Program-made: the position numbers and the translations under genes
In this document: in pieces, positions 41,541 to 50,782 of the stretch
Numbering within the stretch: position 1 is the first letter of the stretch
Layout: the number at the start of each line of letters is the position of its first letter
The notes under the pieces: model-generated
What the model saw: the letters and a program-made list of their open reading frames with translations, nothing else
Told to the model about the DNA's origin: nothing
Databases searched by the model: none
NCBI GenBank assembly: GCA_016197225.1
Contig: JACPWC010000104.1
Location: forward strand, 1 to 62,348
Source: Chloroflexota bacterium
GTDB taxonomy: Bacteria > Chloroflexota > Anaerolineae > Anaerolineales > VGOW01
Direction of reading: 5' to 3'
DNA length: 62,348 nucleotides

Positions 41541-42878
41541 ATGACGATCATAGCCACCCATACTTTTCCGCGCGGTTTCAAATGGGGAACAGCCACTGCC
41601 GCCCACCAGGTGGAAGGCGGAGCGACTAACAGCGATTGGGCCGTTTGGGAAAAACAGCCCGGTAACATCAACGAGGGCGGCACGGCGGCAGTGGCCTGCG
41701 ACTGGTGGAGCGGACGCTGGCGCGAGGATTTTGATCGCGCCGCCGCCGACGGCCAAACAGCCCACCGGCTGAGCGTGGATTGGAGCCGCATTGAACCCCG
41801 GCTGGCCGTTTGGGACGAAGAGGCGCTCGATCATTATCGTGAAATGGTCAAAGGCTTGCGCGAGCGCGGCCTGGAGCCATTGGTCACTCTGCATCACTTC
41901 ACGAATCCGTTGTGGCTGGCTGAGAAGGGCGGATGGGAGAACTCCGCAGTCGTTGGCTACTTTGAGCGGTTTGCGCGCAAAGTGGTAAAAGCATTAAGCG
42001 ACTATGTTGATGTTTGGTGCACGATCAATGAGATCAATATCTTCGCTTATCAAAGCTATCTGGTGGGCCTGTGGCCGCCACAAAAGAAAGACATCCAGCT
42101 TTACTTCAAAGTCATTCGCCACGTGTTGTTGGCGCACACGGCGGCTTATCGAGTCATCCACGAACTTCAGCCGGCGGCAAAGGTGGGGATCGCCCACCAC
42201 CTGCAACTGATCGATCCGGCCAAACCGGAGTCCGCGCCTGATGGCTGGGTGTCGCGCCTGCAGCACCGGCTCTTCAACGAGGCGATCCCGCAGGCGCTTC
42301 ACACCGGGAAATTATTTTTTCCGCTGGGCCGGGTCAACGAACGCTTGCCAGAGTTGGCCGGGACGATGGACTACATGGGCGTCAACTACTATTCGCGCCG
42401 CCGCTCGACGTTTGATCTCTCACAACCTGCCGCCTTGTTCGGGCGCACGTTTCACACACCGGAAGCAGAGCTGGATCATTTAGGTCTCAATGAACTTTAC
42501 CCTGAAGGGCTGTACCGGGCGATCAAGTGGGCGGCCAGGTTCAAAAAGCCAATTATGATTACCGAGAACGGCTGGGGCGATGAAGACGAAGGCCGGCGCA
42601 ACCGGGCGATGATTCTGCACTTGCGGCAGTTGTGGTCGGCCATCAACTTCAACTGGCCGGTGACAGCTTATTATTATTGGACGCTGGTGGACAATTTTGA
42701 GTGGGAGCGCGGCTGGTCGCAACGCTTTGGCCTGTACGAGCTTGACCTGGCGACGCAGGAACGCCGGCCACGCCCGGCGGCCAAACTCTACGCCGAGGTT
42801 TGCCAGACCAATACGCTGAGTTCGGAGATGGCGGCCCGTTACGCGCCTGAGCTTCTGCCGACAATGTTTCCGGGGTGA
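41541..42878 (+). CDS. GH1 family beta-glycosidase
   Basis: A 445-residue cytoplasmic retaining glycosidase, probably beta-glucosidase or beta-galactosidase. It begins with the GH1 N-terminal signature FPRGFKWGTATAAHQVEG. The acid/base Glu164 lies in CTINEINIF (the usual NEP has I in place of P), the nucleophile Glu342 in IMITENGWGDED, and aglycone-site residues in YWTLVDNFEWERGW. The NEI variant is unusual but keeps the Glu. Length fits GH1. No signal peptide or sugar transporter is nearby; it forms an operon with the upstream GNAT gene. Confidence 0.92.
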   Translation: MTIIATHTFPRGFKWGTATAAHQVEGGATNSDWAVWEKQPGNINEGGTAAVACDWWSGRWREDFDRAAADGQTAHRLSVDWSRIEPRLAVWDEEALDHYREMVKGLRERGLEPLVTLHHFTNPLWLAEKGGWENSAVVGYFERFARKVVKALSDYVDVWCTINEINIFAYQSYLVGLWPPQKKDIQLYFKVIRHVLLAHTAAYRVIHELQPAAKVGIAHHLQLIDPAKPESAPDGWVSRLQHRLFNEAIPQALHTGKLFFPLGRVNERLPELAGTMDYMGVNYYSRRRSTFDLSQPAALFGRTFHTPEAELDHLGLNELYPEGLYRAIKWAARFKKPIMITENGWGDEDEGRRNRAMILHLRQLWSAINFNWPVTAYYYWTLVDNFEWERGWSQRFGLYELDLATQERRPRPAAKLYAEVCQTNTLSSEMAARYAPELLPTMFPG

Positions 42879-43559
42879 CTAATCACTCATCCGGTAGCCA
42901 AAGCCGCGCACGGTTTGGATGATTTCGGGGTTGGAGGGGTCGCGCTCCAGTTTTTGCCGCAGGAACCAGATGTAGCGGCGCACGTAGCCTCGCTCCACAC
43001 CCTCTTCCAGCCCCCACACCGCCTGAAGCAACTCCTCTTCCGAGATTGCCCGGCCCTTGTTCTCCACCAAAAACTTGAGCATCCTGAACTCGGTCGGCGA
43101 GAGTGAGACGGCCTCGTTGTCTTTGGTCACGTTCCAGCGATCGAGATCAATCGAAACACTGCCAAAGACGTGCAGTTGCCGTTCGGCGGCTGAAGAGTCG
43201 CGGGCGCGGCTGAGAATGGCGTTGATGCGGGCCGCCAGTTCGGCGAAACTGAAAGGCTTGGTCACGTAGTCGTCCACGCCGATGCGGAAGCCGCGCAGTT
43301 TGTCGGACTCGGACGTTTTGCCGGTGAGCATGATCATCGGCACCGACGAGATTTCGCGGATGCGCGAGGCCAGCACAAAGCCGTCCATGCCGGGCATCAT
43401 CACGTCCAGGACGACAATATTGGGCCGCTCGTCGTAGAGAATCCGCAACGCCGTTTCGCTTTTGTCGGTGGTGAAGACCGTGAGGCTGGTGTCGCGCAGG
43501 TACTCGCCCAAAAATTTCAGCAGGGTGCTATCGTCATCAATCACAAGAACAGTGGTCAC
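42879..43559 (-). CDS. OmpR/PhoB-type response regulator
   Basis: A 226-residue regulator. Receiver: TTVLVIDDDSTLLKFLGEYL; phosphoacceptor Asp52 in IVVLDVMMPGMDGF; MIMLTGK and DDYVTKPFS. The C-terminal winged helix contains VSLSPTEFRMLKFLVENKGR, AISEEELLQAVWG and YIWFLRQKLERDPSNPEIIQ, TVRGFGYRM. It follows the kinase-coding gene with an ATGA overlap on the minus strand (kinase 3' end 43556, regulator start 43559), so the kinase gene comes first in the operon. It converges tail to tail with the GH1 gene without a spacer. Confidence 0.92.
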   Translation of the reverse strand: MTTVLVIDDDSTLLKFLGEYLRDTSLTVFTTDKSETALRILYDERPNIVVLDVMMPGMDGFVLASRIREISSVPMIMLTGKTSESDKLRGFRIGVDDYVTKPFSFAELAARINAILSRARDSSAAERQLHVFGSVSIDLDRWNVTKDNEAVSLSPTEFRMLKFLVENKGRAISEEELLQAVWGLEEGVERGYVRRYIWFLRQKLERDPSNPEIIQTVRGFGYRMSD

Positions 43560-45664
43560 AGGTTTGCTCTCCGTAAGCTAACGCAGAATGTAGCCCCGCC
43601 GCCGGGAGTGTTTTCCAAAGCAATGCTCCCTTCCATGGCGTCCATGAAGCGGCGGGAGGTGTGAAGCCCGAGGCCGTAGCCATACACTTTTTGCGAATCG
43701 CTTTGCTGGGCGCGATGGAACTTGCCGAACACTTTGCCCTGCTGGTCGCTCGGGATGCCGGGGCCATGATCGCTGACCCGGATTTGGATCATAGTGTCGT
43801 TGCAGTGGGCCGAAATTTCAACAGGACTTTCGGGTGCATATTTGAAGGCATTGTCAATAAGTTGAAACAAAACGCTCCGCAACCCGCGCTCGTCGCCCAG
43901 GACGGGCGGCAGGTCGGGCGGCAGGTTCAGGTTAAGACGGTCAACGTTGGGGTTGGAGAGGAATTGCTCGACCACTGAAGGCAGGAGCGAGTTGAGCGAA
44001 AGGGGGGCGATCTTGATGGGCAACTGCCCGGCCTCAAAGGCTGAGATGTCGAGAATGGTTTCGACGATCTTGGTCAGGCGGCGCGCTTCGCGGCTCATGA
44101 GGGTGAGGGCCTCGCGCGACTTGAGCGACATCTCTTTGTCACGGGTGAGCATCAACTCCAGGCCGCCGTTGAGGTTGGTGAGCGGGGCGCGTAGTTCGTG
44201 CGAGACCAGGGAGATGAATTCGGATTTGAGTTCGTCGAGCGTTTGCAGTTCGGCGTTTTGTTGTTCGAGCTGGCGGTTGGCCGACTCCAGGTTGGCGGTG
44301 CGCTCGGTCACTTTGAGCTCGAGGTCGGCGTTGGCGCGCATGAGGCGATCCTGGGCTTCGAGCAGTTGGGCGTTGAGGCTGCGAAGCTTGGACTCCATGT
44401 GTTTGCGCTCGGTGACGTCGCGCCCGACTCCGACCAGCCCGGCCACGATCCCGGCCTCGTCGCGCAGGGTGTTCAGGGAAAGCGCCAGCGTGATGGGACG
44501 GCTCCCCGTTTTGGCCGAGCCTTCGCCCTGCCAGCTGCCGGTTCGGGCCAGGACGAGAATCTCCCCGACCGAGGCGGGTGGCAGGGGTTGAAAGAGGTCG
44601 GCCAGAGTCCGGTTGCCCAGTTCGTCGCCGGGTTGCAGTCCGAGCAGGTTATAAGTCACCGGGTTGGCCAGCAGGAGCCGGCCATCTTCTTTGCAAACGA
44701 AGGCGGCGTCGGTGGTGCTGTTAACGAGTTGGGCGTATTGTTGGAGATCGGTTTCGCCAAGCAGAACACCCTGCCGCACGACGAGCAGGGCGCTGAAGAG
44801 GATGGCCAGGTAGAGGCTGGTGGCGTCGGCCTGGCTGGTGACGAATTGTAGAGAGATGGTTTCGACAAAAAGGGTGAGCACGGCCAGCACCGGCAGGAAG
44901 CGCTGGGCAATTTGGATGAGGCGGGTGCGGCGGCTTCCGAGGCGGGGCAGGTCGAGGCCGGGCCACGCGCCCGCGCCGACTAGGAGCGCGCCCAAGCCGA
45001 TGATGATTTGCCCTAGCGCCGGGCTAAAGTTGACGGCGGTGATGAGGCCGACGGCGACGATGATGAGGGAGGCGTGCAGGCCGGCAGGCGGGGCGCGTAA
45101 GATTACGGCCACAGCGGCCAGGGTGAGCAGGAGTGCGGCAAAAGGATAAACCGCCTGCCAGATGATAATGGCTGGTTCTGTAAACGTCGCCTGGGCCGTT
45201 GCCAACAGGGGCCGCAGGCTGAGGTCGTAGATGATGGCGGCGGCACAACCGACGGCCAGGAGCAGGTCGAGCAGGACGCGCAGGCGGGTGGCGCGGTTGC
45301 GGGCGCCCATAGGATAGCGCCACAGACCGAAGGCCAGGAGCGGGTAGCCGACGAGGCGGATCAAGTCAATGATAGACGGCGCAAGGGAAGTGGAGCGGGT
45401 GAAGGCCTCCAGCAGGGCCGTGAGCAGATTGCTGACCAGCCAGATGAAGAGGCCGACGGCCAACGCATCCCAAGCCGGCTGGAGGGCAGGTTGGCTCTTG
45501 GCCCGAAGCTGGAGGGCCAATGCGACGACGATGGCTTCCAGGGCAAACTGCAGGAGACGGGCGAAGGGCCAGTCTATTTGTTGCGCCAACAGCGAGAGCA
45601 AACCGGCCACGCTCAGGGCCGTCAGCCAGCGTTGCCAGGTTTGTGAGAAGGGCGCGGAAGACAT
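43556..45664 (-). CDS. membrane PAS histidine kinase
   Basis: A 702-residue sensor kinase. About eight or nine helices lie in residues 10-305. A PAS domain follows (~315-430: YAQLVNSTTDAAFVCKEDGR, LLANPVTYNLLGLQPGDELG), then a coiled coil, the HisKA domain with H-box FISLVSHELRAPLTNLNGGL (His489) and a HATPase domain with N-box IDNAFKYAPESP, G1 DHGPGIPS, F-box GKFHRAQQ and G2 GYGLGLHTSRRFMDAM. All catalytic boxes are intact. It is coupled by ATGA to the OmpR-type regulator gene downstream. The signal is unknown, but the many membrane helices suggest a membrane-derived or extracellular cue. Confidence 0.92.
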   Translation of the reverse strand: MSSAPFSQTWQRWLTALSVAGLLSLLAQQIDWPFARLLQFALEAIVVALALQLRAKSQPALQPAWDALAVGLFIWLVSNLLTALLEAFTRSTSLAPSIIDLIRLVGYPLLAFGLWRYPMGARNRATRLRVLLDLLLAVGCAAAIIYDLSLRPLLATAQATFTEPAIIIWQAVYPFAALLLTLAAVAVILRAPPAGLHASLIIVAVGLITAVNFSPALGQIIIGLGALLVGAGAWPGLDLPRLGSRRTRLIQIAQRFLPVLAVLTLFVETISLQFVTSQADATSLYLAILFSALLVVRQGVLLGETDLQQYAQLVNSTTDAAFVCKEDGRLLLANPVTYNLLGLQPGDELGNRTLADLFQPLPPASVGEILVLARTGSWQGEGSAKTGSRPITLALSLNTLRDEAGIVAGLVGVGRDVTERKHMESKLRSLNAQLLEAQDRLMRANADLELKVTERTANLESANRQLEQQNAELQTLDELKSEFISLVSHELRAPLTNLNGGLELMLTRDKEMSLKSREALTLMSREARRLTKIVETILDISAFEAGQLPIKIAPLSLNSLLPSVVEQFLSNPNVDRLNLNLPPDLPPVLGDERGLRSVLFQLIDNAFKYAPESPVEISAHCNDTMIQIRVSDHGPGIPSDQQGKVFGKFHRAQQSDSQKVYGYGLGLHTSRRFMDAMEGSIALENTPGGGATFCVSLRRANL

Positions 45665-45727
45665 GGGCAGATTATAAAGTAAAACCGGGCGCGGCGCAGT
45701 TAGGACAAAGGTGCTTTGGCAAAAAGA

Positions 45728-45758
45728 AAGACCCTCCGGGTTTTGCCCGAAGGGTCTT
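45728..45758 (-). terminator. terminator after the TadE-like gene cluster
   Basis: AAGACCCTCCGGG (45728-45740) pairs with CCCGAAGGGTCTT (45746-45758) with one mismatch, loop of 5. On the minus strand it is followed by TCTTTTT. Confidence 0.85.
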
Positions 45759-45781
45759 GAACTGAAGCTGGAAGAGAATGG

Positions 45782-47875
45782 TTAGCCACCGGGAGGGATT
45801 GGTGTTCTGGTGTTCGTCGGCGTGGGCGTCTTCGACGGCGTCGGTGAGTTGGTGTAGGTCGGCGTGAAGAGTAACGTCGCCGTCGGTGTGTTCGTCCGCG
45901 TGGCCGTATTCGTGCGGGTGAACGTCGCCGAGGGAACCAGAGTCTTCGTCGGCGTGTTCGACGGCGGGGAGGTGCTGGTCGGCGGCGCGGGCGTGAAGGT
46001 CTGGCTCGGCGTGAAGGTCTTGGTCGGCGTCCGGGTGATCGTCGGCGTGTTGGTCGGGCCGGGGGTGTTGGTGGGCGGAGGCGTGTTCGTCCGGGTGAAT
46101 GTCGGCGACGGCGTGAGTGTTGGCGCGTTGAGCGAGATCGTGGCTATGATTCGCGTTACCTGCTTATGCGGGTCGTTGTCTTTGGCGGTGATGTAAATTG
46201 TGTAGTTGTCGTTGGTGATCAGACCGCCGCCGGGGCCGCTGTTGTTGCTGGCCGGCCAGTTGAGGCCGGGAGTGAGAGTCTTGCACACCCCGCCCGTGTC
46301 GCCATTCACGCAGTAAGGCGCGCCGGTCTCGCGCCACGACAGCACTTTGATTCCGGCGGAATTGTAGATGTCGAACACCACTTCGTTGATCGAGCCCGCT
46401 TCACCTGTGTCGGCGGCGTTGGCCCCAATGGTGAACGGCCCGTTGACGACGCCGGCCGGCACATTGGCGGTGACGGTTGGCCCATAGCGGCCCTGAACCA
46501 GAATGCTACAGTTCAAACCGCCGACAGTGTAGTTAATAGTCAATCGGAAGTCGCGGCCATGCAGGTAGGACTCGTTGAGTGCCAGGAGTAGCTTGAATTT
46601 CGCATTGGTGCTCTTGCTAATCGTGCGGGCGGCGGCGCTGGCCGTAAAGGTATGGGTGACGTTTATTGCGCCTGTGCTAAGGCTTAGGTCAGGCGAGAGG
46701 TCCAAAATGTCGTTATTGCCCAATTGATACTTGGTGAGAGTTTGCCCGGCCAGCGTGCCCACCTGATCGTGCCAGCCGCCGTTCCAGTCCAGCCTGACGC
46801 TGGTGAGGATGGCGTCGTAGGTCGGGCTGACGTTGGTCAGCAGGGAGATGATCCGGTTGTTGCCGCCATCACTTGTGATGCCAGTGCCGTAGAGCGGCTC
46901 GGTTGAATCGGTGGTGAGAATGCCGCAACTGGGCGAGGCAGTAGCACTGGCCGTGTTGGTCGGAGCAGTGGTGTTAGTGGAGGTCGCCGTGTTGGTAGGC
47001 GTAAAGGTCTTGGTAGCCGTGAAGGTGTTGGTGGGCGTAAACGTCTTCGTGGCTGTAGAGGTAGGCGTAAAGGTGGGCGTATGCGAAGCTGTAGATGTGG
47101 GCGTAAAAGTTTCGGTTCTAGTGCTGAAGTTCTGGCCCACCTCAGCGACATCCGAAATGCGGAAGCGTTCGACGATGCCCTCGCGCTGGGCACGCAGGGT
47201 GACCTGACTGCCGAAGCCGGGCGGCGCGCCGGTAGCGTTGCCGTAGAAACTCAACAGACCGGTGATGGGTGTGATGAGGGGATGGTTGAACCGCACCATG
47301 ACGATGACTTTATCGCCGGGGCCGCCTGCATCTTCGGTGGGTTGGCAGTCTTCCAGGTCGCCGTCAGGCGGAAAGCCGGGGCCAAGAGGGGTGAAGTCAG
47401 GGATTTCACCTTTGCCATAGGGTTTTCCATCATTATTGTCATCGTCAGGGCCATCTCGCGTAGAGCAAATAGTCGTGTAGAAGAAAGCGATTTTTTCGCG
47501 ATCTGGCGAATATTTGTTGGAGGGTGCTGGCCCCATGGAAATGCCGGCTCCACCGGCCCGGGCCGCGTCACGAATGGAGGGCAGGCGGGCGGCATCCTGC
47601 TCGGCAGATGATGAGCACTTTTCGGTATCAGCATCCGCTTGCGGATGGGGTGATTGAAAATCCTCGCAGTAAGCATCATCCCATTGGCCGCTGGTGGCGT
47701 AGCGCACAGCAAAGCGGGCGGCGTTCTCCACCGCCAGAAAGGCGTGCAACATACGGGCAAATTCCACGATACCCATGATCAAAAGAAGCAGGATGGGTAG
47801 GGAGAGCGCGAACTCGACCATGCTTTGCGCTCGAAGGGTTCGATGGCGTTGATGTTTGGGTGAAGGAGAAGTCAT
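45782..47875 (-). CDS. TadE-like protein with PT-rich surface stalks
   Basis: A 697-residue protein. The N-terminus has the TadE class III signal/anchor, AQSMVEFALSLPILLLLIMG followed by VEFARML, typical of pseudopilins of tight-adherence (Tad) pili. Two long T/P-rich stretches follow: about residues 255-315 (FTPTSTATKTFTPTNTF) and about 590-697 up to the C-terminus (PTPSKTPTPTNTRTPIPPGG). Between them is a ~280-residue folded region with two candidate beta domains (DILDLSPDLSLSTGAINVTH; VNGPFTIGANAADTGEAGSI). The TP stretches are likely extended, O-glycosylated stalks (inference). It is the last of three cotranscribed Tad-like genes; no TadA ATPase or Flp gene is in view. Confidence 0.82.
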   Translation of the reverse strand: MTSPSPKHQRHRTLRAQSMVEFALSLPILLLLIMGIVEFARMLHAFLAVENAARFAVRYATSGQWDDAYCEDFQSPHPQADADTEKCSSSAEQDAARLPSIRDAARAGGAGISMGPAPSNKYSPDREKIAFFYTTICSTRDGPDDDNNDGKPYGKGEIPDFTPLGPGFPPDGDLEDCQPTEDAGGPGDKVIVMVRFNHPLITPITGLLSFYGNATGAPPGFGSQVTLRAQREGIVERFRISDVAEVGQNFSTRTETFTPTSTASHTPTFTPTSTATKTFTPTNTFTATKTFTPTNTATSTNTTAPTNTASATASPSCGILTTDSTEPLYGTGITSDGGNNRIISLLTNVSPTYDAILTSVRLDWNGGWHDQVGTLAGQTLTKYQLGNNDILDLSPDLSLSTGAINVTHTFTASAAARTISKSTNAKFKLLLALNESYLHGRDFRLTINYTVGGLNCSILVQGRYGPTVTANVPAGVVNGPFTIGANAADTGEAGSINEVVFDIYNSAGIKVLSWRETGAPYCVNGDTGGVCKTLTPGLNWPASNNSGPGGGLITNDNYTIYITAKDNDPHKQVTRIIATISLNAPTLTPSPTFTRTNTPPPTNTPGPTNTPTITRTPTKTFTPSQTFTPAPPTSTSPPSNTPTKTLVPSATFTRTNTATRTNTPTATLLFTPTYTNSPTPSKTPTPTNTRTPIPPGG

Positions 47876-47883
47876 GTTGGTTG

Positions 47884-49716
47884 TTACTCCGTAATCCGGG
47901 TAAAGATTTCATCGGCGATCTGAGTAAAGATGGCGGCCAGATTGGCCCCGCCCTGAGCGTAGAAATAATTACCACAGGAAGTGCCAATGGTGGCCTGATA
48001 CAACCAGTTGGCGTCGCGGCTACACTCCGAACCAACGCTACCGTCGCCCTGATCGGCGATGTAACGTAAGAGTTGCTCGCCGCTCGGCAAACTGTCCGAA
48101 TTGCACTGCGCCGCCGGGCAACTGGTGTCACTGCCCACGCCGGGGTTTTGCGTCACTTCTGCCCCCAGGCCAATGGTGAAGAGAATAGTGGGTTTGTCTG
48201 GGTCAACAAAAACATCAGCCTGATCACGGGCATAATCGTCGGCATCGTAGTTAATGTCAGTGTTGGCATGCCGGGTACTCAAGCTTGAGTTGCCGTCAGC
48301 GGAGCACGGTCTATAAAAGAAGTAATCGGGATCGTTGGTTAAGTTGTTAGGACAGGCATACTTGCCGGGCGCTCCCCAGGCTTGGGCGGCAGTGGGCAAT
48401 GAGCCGGTGGCCGCGCCATCCGAAAGGAAGATAACGAAGCGCAAAGCGTTCTGCCGCGAGTACAAGTCCAGGTCTTCTTTGGCGATTTTTAGTCCATCAC
48501 CAGTGTCAGTTGAGTAGCAAGCGCCGAGCGCGCCGGGCAAAGTGTTGTACCAATCGTTGTTGGGGTTGCCATCGGTATCCGGGTCTTCGCAATATGGCGG
48601 CACCGAAACGTCAATGGCCTTGAGAGCATTGACAGTGGCTGTGACGCTGGTTGAGTTGGTGCTACCCACACTCTGGATCAATCCCATGCCATTGGTAGCC
48701 GGGTTGGTGGACTGCTGGGCGAAGGTGACGATGCCCACCCGGTCGTAGGGGAATTTGACATAGGTGGACACAAACCTTACGGCGGCGTCACGCACCCATT
48801 CAAACGGCCTGCAAGCATGGATCGGGCTGGCAATCGTGCCTACATCTGAGGGGATGTACTCGGTTGGCAGGTAGGACTGAGCCGGACTGCCGTAAGTGAA
48901 ACCGTACAGCCCCGATCCGCCCGACATCGGATCGCCAATCGTCGGGTTGCCCTGCGCCGTCACCAAATTACAATTAGGCCTCAGATCAACGCCATCGCCA
49001 TCACCTGCAGAAGGCACTAGGTCAACTACTTGTCTCAGCCAGTTGTCGTTCAGGTTGTTGGCGTCACAGCCTTGCCCGGCGGTTTCATCCACACAACCGT
49101 CATGGTCGTCGTCCACGCCGTTGGAACCCGATGAGTCGTATACCATCGAATACGAAGTATCAATCACCAGAATCACTTCCAACGAAGCGGCTTCGGACAC
49201 GGCATAGGTGGTGAGCGGGATCGGGTCGCGCCAGCCGAAGAGTTGCATGAAGGCCAGTTGCACGTTAGTTGTCACCGTCACCCGCACAAGCTTACGCACC
49301 GGGAAGGTGCAAATGGACGGGTCGAGGAGCACTTTGCCATGGGTTTTGCTGTCCGGGATTTCGCCAAACGTGGGCACCGAGTCAGCGCATGTTTCAACGA
49401 CCACGTCGCCGGCACCCACCTGAATGTTTTGCAGGCGGACGTACTGGGTGGCGGCCTCAGTAATTTGATTGATTGGGCGCGCTTCACGTAGCTGGCTGGC
49501 GGCGCTCAAGGCCGCCGCATCGGCGGCGCGGCGCAGTTGGCCGAAGCTCATGTAAATGATGCCAGCGTCAGTCGCCAGGCCCACAAAGGCCAGCAGGGAG
49601 ATGAACATGAGCGCCAAAATGACGGCGCTCTGGCCGCGTTCGGCGAGCGTGTGTTGCGCCGAGGAGCGATTAGGGCGTTGGCGTGGGTTCCGCCGAAACA
49701 AGTGGGAAGATGGCAT
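47884..49716 (-). CDS. TadG-like protein with von Willebrand A domain
   Basis: A 610-residue protein with the TadG N-terminus: ERGQSAVILALMFISLLAFV, then GLATDAGIIYMSFGQLRRAA and DAAALSAASQL. Residues ~190-600 form a von Willebrand factor A-like domain with the MIDAS start VILVIDTSYSMVYDSSGS, an acidic insertion DDDHDGCVDETAGQGCDANN resembling a Ca-binding loop, and RFVIFLSDGAATGSL. Such proteins sit on the cell surface with Tad pili and may bind adhesion targets (family knowledge). Its start at 49716 overlaps the preceding TadE gene stop by 47 bases; a shorter start is not evident. It precedes the PT-rich TadE gene by 8 bases. Confidence 0.83.
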   Translation of the reverse strand: MPSSHLFRRNPRQRPNRSSAQHTLAERGQSAVILALMFISLLAFVGLATDAGIIYMSFGQLRRAADAAALSAASQLREARPINQITEAATQYVRLQNIQVGAGDVVVETCADSVPTFGEIPDSKTHGKVLLDPSICTFPVRKLVRVTVTTNVQLAFMQLFGWRDPIPLTTYAVSEAASLEVILVIDTSYSMVYDSSGSNGVDDDHDGCVDETAGQGCDANNLNDNWLRQVVDLVPSAGDGDGVDLRPNCNLVTAQGNPTIGDPMSGGSGLYGFTYGSPAQSYLPTEYIPSDVGTIASPIHACRPFEWVRDAAVRFVSTYVKFPYDRVGIVTFAQQSTNPATNGMGLIQSVGSTNSTSVTATVNALKAIDVSVPPYCEDPDTDGNPNNDWYNTLPGALGACYSTDTGDGLKIAKEDLDLYSRQNALRFVIFLSDGAATGSLPTAAQAWGAPGKYACPNNLTNDPDYFFYRPCSADGNSSLSTRHANTDINYDADDYARDQADVFVDPDKPTILFTIGLGAEVTQNPGVGSDTSCPAAQCNSDSLPSGEQLLRYIADQGDGSVGSECSRDANWLYQATIGTSCGNYFYAQGGANLAAIFTQIADEIFTRITE

Positions 49717-50473
49717 AAGAGACTACCGGAATGGGATTTGGGATGACGTCGCCGAAGCCGGGGACGTTGAACAATTGATAATGTCGCTTGAAAACTTCCA
49801 CCAGCACAAAGGCGGTGTTGGGCACCAGCGGGATGTTAGTGCCGCTGAGTCGGGTGGTAATCTGGGCAATGGTCACGGCTGAACACATATTGCCAACGCC
49901 GCCGAAGCTGGTAGACATGAAATCGTCCATCAGTGACCAACCACTTTGGTTGGTGTCTTCAACAAGCTGACCGACGCCACCCGACACCTGGTTGTTGTCG
50001 TAGCGTTTAAGTTCCAACGTTTCTGAGCCAGAGGCGCCAACTCTGGCAATTGAAAAAATTGAAATTACAATGTCATCCTGAAAAGTCGCGCTCTGGCCCG
50101 TGCCATTGCAGGTGTTGACGACAGCGCCGCTATACGGCGTGCTCAAATTCATTTTGAGCGGGCCTAAGCCGTCGTTGGTATTGCAACCGGTCCGCCGGAA
50201 GAAGTTCTGGGTGGTTGAGCAATCTTTGTAGTCGTCGTAAGCGCCAGACACAGCTGATGGCGGAGCTGAATCAACATTGCCGGGGAATGGGTCGCTGTCG
50301 CTCGACTCGCGGGAGCCATTGCGCACAGCGTCCAGCATTTGCAGGTAGTCGTTAAATAAAAAGGTAACCTCGACCATCCCGGCCAACAGCAGAATCAGGA
50401 TTGGCATGAAGATGGCAAGTTCCGTAAAACTTTGGCCGCGTTTGTGGTGAGTTTTGCCTTTCATGACTCCCAT
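49670..50473 (-). CDS. TadE-like pseudopilin
   Basis: A protein of 267 residues from ATG 50473 (MGVMKGKT; a start three codons later is possible; a longer frame to 50569 runs through spacer sequence). The TadE signature is GQSFTELAIFMPILILLLAG followed by MVEVTFLFNDYLQMLDAVRN. The rest is extracytoplasmic, with several Cys (DCSTTQNFFRRTGCNTNDG, NTCNGTG, GNMCSAVTI). It is the first gene of the Tad-like unit 50473-45782. No clear ribosome binding site was found. Confidence 0.78.
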   Translation of the reverse strand: MGVMKGKTHHKRGQSFTELAIFMPILILLLAGMVEVTFLFNDYLQMLDAVRNGSRESSDSDPFPGNVDSAPPSAVSGAYDDYKDCSTTQNFFRRTGCNTNDGLGPLKMNLSTPYSGAVVNTCNGTGQSATFQDDIVISIFSIARVGASGSETLELKRYDNNQVSGGVGQLVEDTNQSGWSLMDDFMSTSFGGVGNMCSAVTIAQITTRLSGTNIPLVPNTAFVLVEVFKRHYQLFNVPGFGDVIPNPIPVVSYAIFPLVSAEPTPTP

Positions 50474-50563
50474 TTTATAAGGATTCGGCTCGCTGTCGCT
50501 TGTTCTGGCCTGCTCAAGCCCTGTTTTTGAAACGGCCCTGAAACAATTGAGGAACGTAATGCG

Positions 50564-50651
50564 CCTCACCCCCGGCCCCTCCCCCTCTCCTGTCGAGCAA
50601 CGCCGACAGGAGAGGGGGAGGGGTGGCCGACAGGCCGGGGTGGGGGTGAGG
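50564..50651. repeat. long imperfect palindrome upstream of tRNA-Ser
   Basis: CCTCACCCCCGGCCCCTCCC and CCTCTCCTGTCG pair with CGACAGGAGAGG, GGGAGGGG and CCGGGGTGGGGGTGAG after a short loop, leaving one ~12-base bulge. It resembles dispersed hairpin repeats and could act as a terminator or processing site. Confidence 0.65.
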
Positions 50652-50656
50652 CATGA

Positions 50657-50662
50657 TATAAT
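50657..50662 (+). promoter_or_regulatory. -10 box for tRNA-Ser
   Basis: TATAAT lies 17 bases before the first tRNA base. No good -35 hexamer is seen in the palindrome upstream. Confidence 0.5.
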
Positions 50663-50678
50663 CTCCCGCGTCCAACCT

Positions 50679-50764
50679 GGAGAGGTCGCATAGTTGGTCT
50701 AGTGCGCTCGCTTGGAAAGCGAGTATGGGTAACACCATCGTGGGTTCGAATCCCACCCTCTCCG
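50679..50764 (+). tRNA. tRNA-Ser (anticodon GGA)
   Basis: An 86-base tRNA. The acceptor stem GGAGAGG pairs with CCTCTCC at the end, followed by discriminator G. The anticodon loop TTGGAAA holds GGA at 50714-50716 between CTCGC and GCGAG stems. The long variable arm (TATGGGTAACACCAT) is typical of tRNA-Ser, and the T arm is GTGGGTTCGAATCCCAC. The 3' CCA is not encoded. Confidence 0.95.
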
Positions 50765-50770
50765 CTCTGG

Positions 50771-50776
50771 TATAAT
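50771..50776 (+). promoter_or_regulatory. -10 box for SRP RNA
   Basis: TATAAT begins 7 bases after the tRNA end and 12 bases before the first paired base of the SRP RNA. Confidence 0.6.
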
Positions 50777-50782
50777 GCTTCT

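Noticed and set aside
45840-47120. Plus-strand open frame rich in V and G overlapping the PT-coding region
   Set aside because: It is the complement of the T/P-rich codons of the minus-strand TadE-like gene; low-complexity shadow without any domain.
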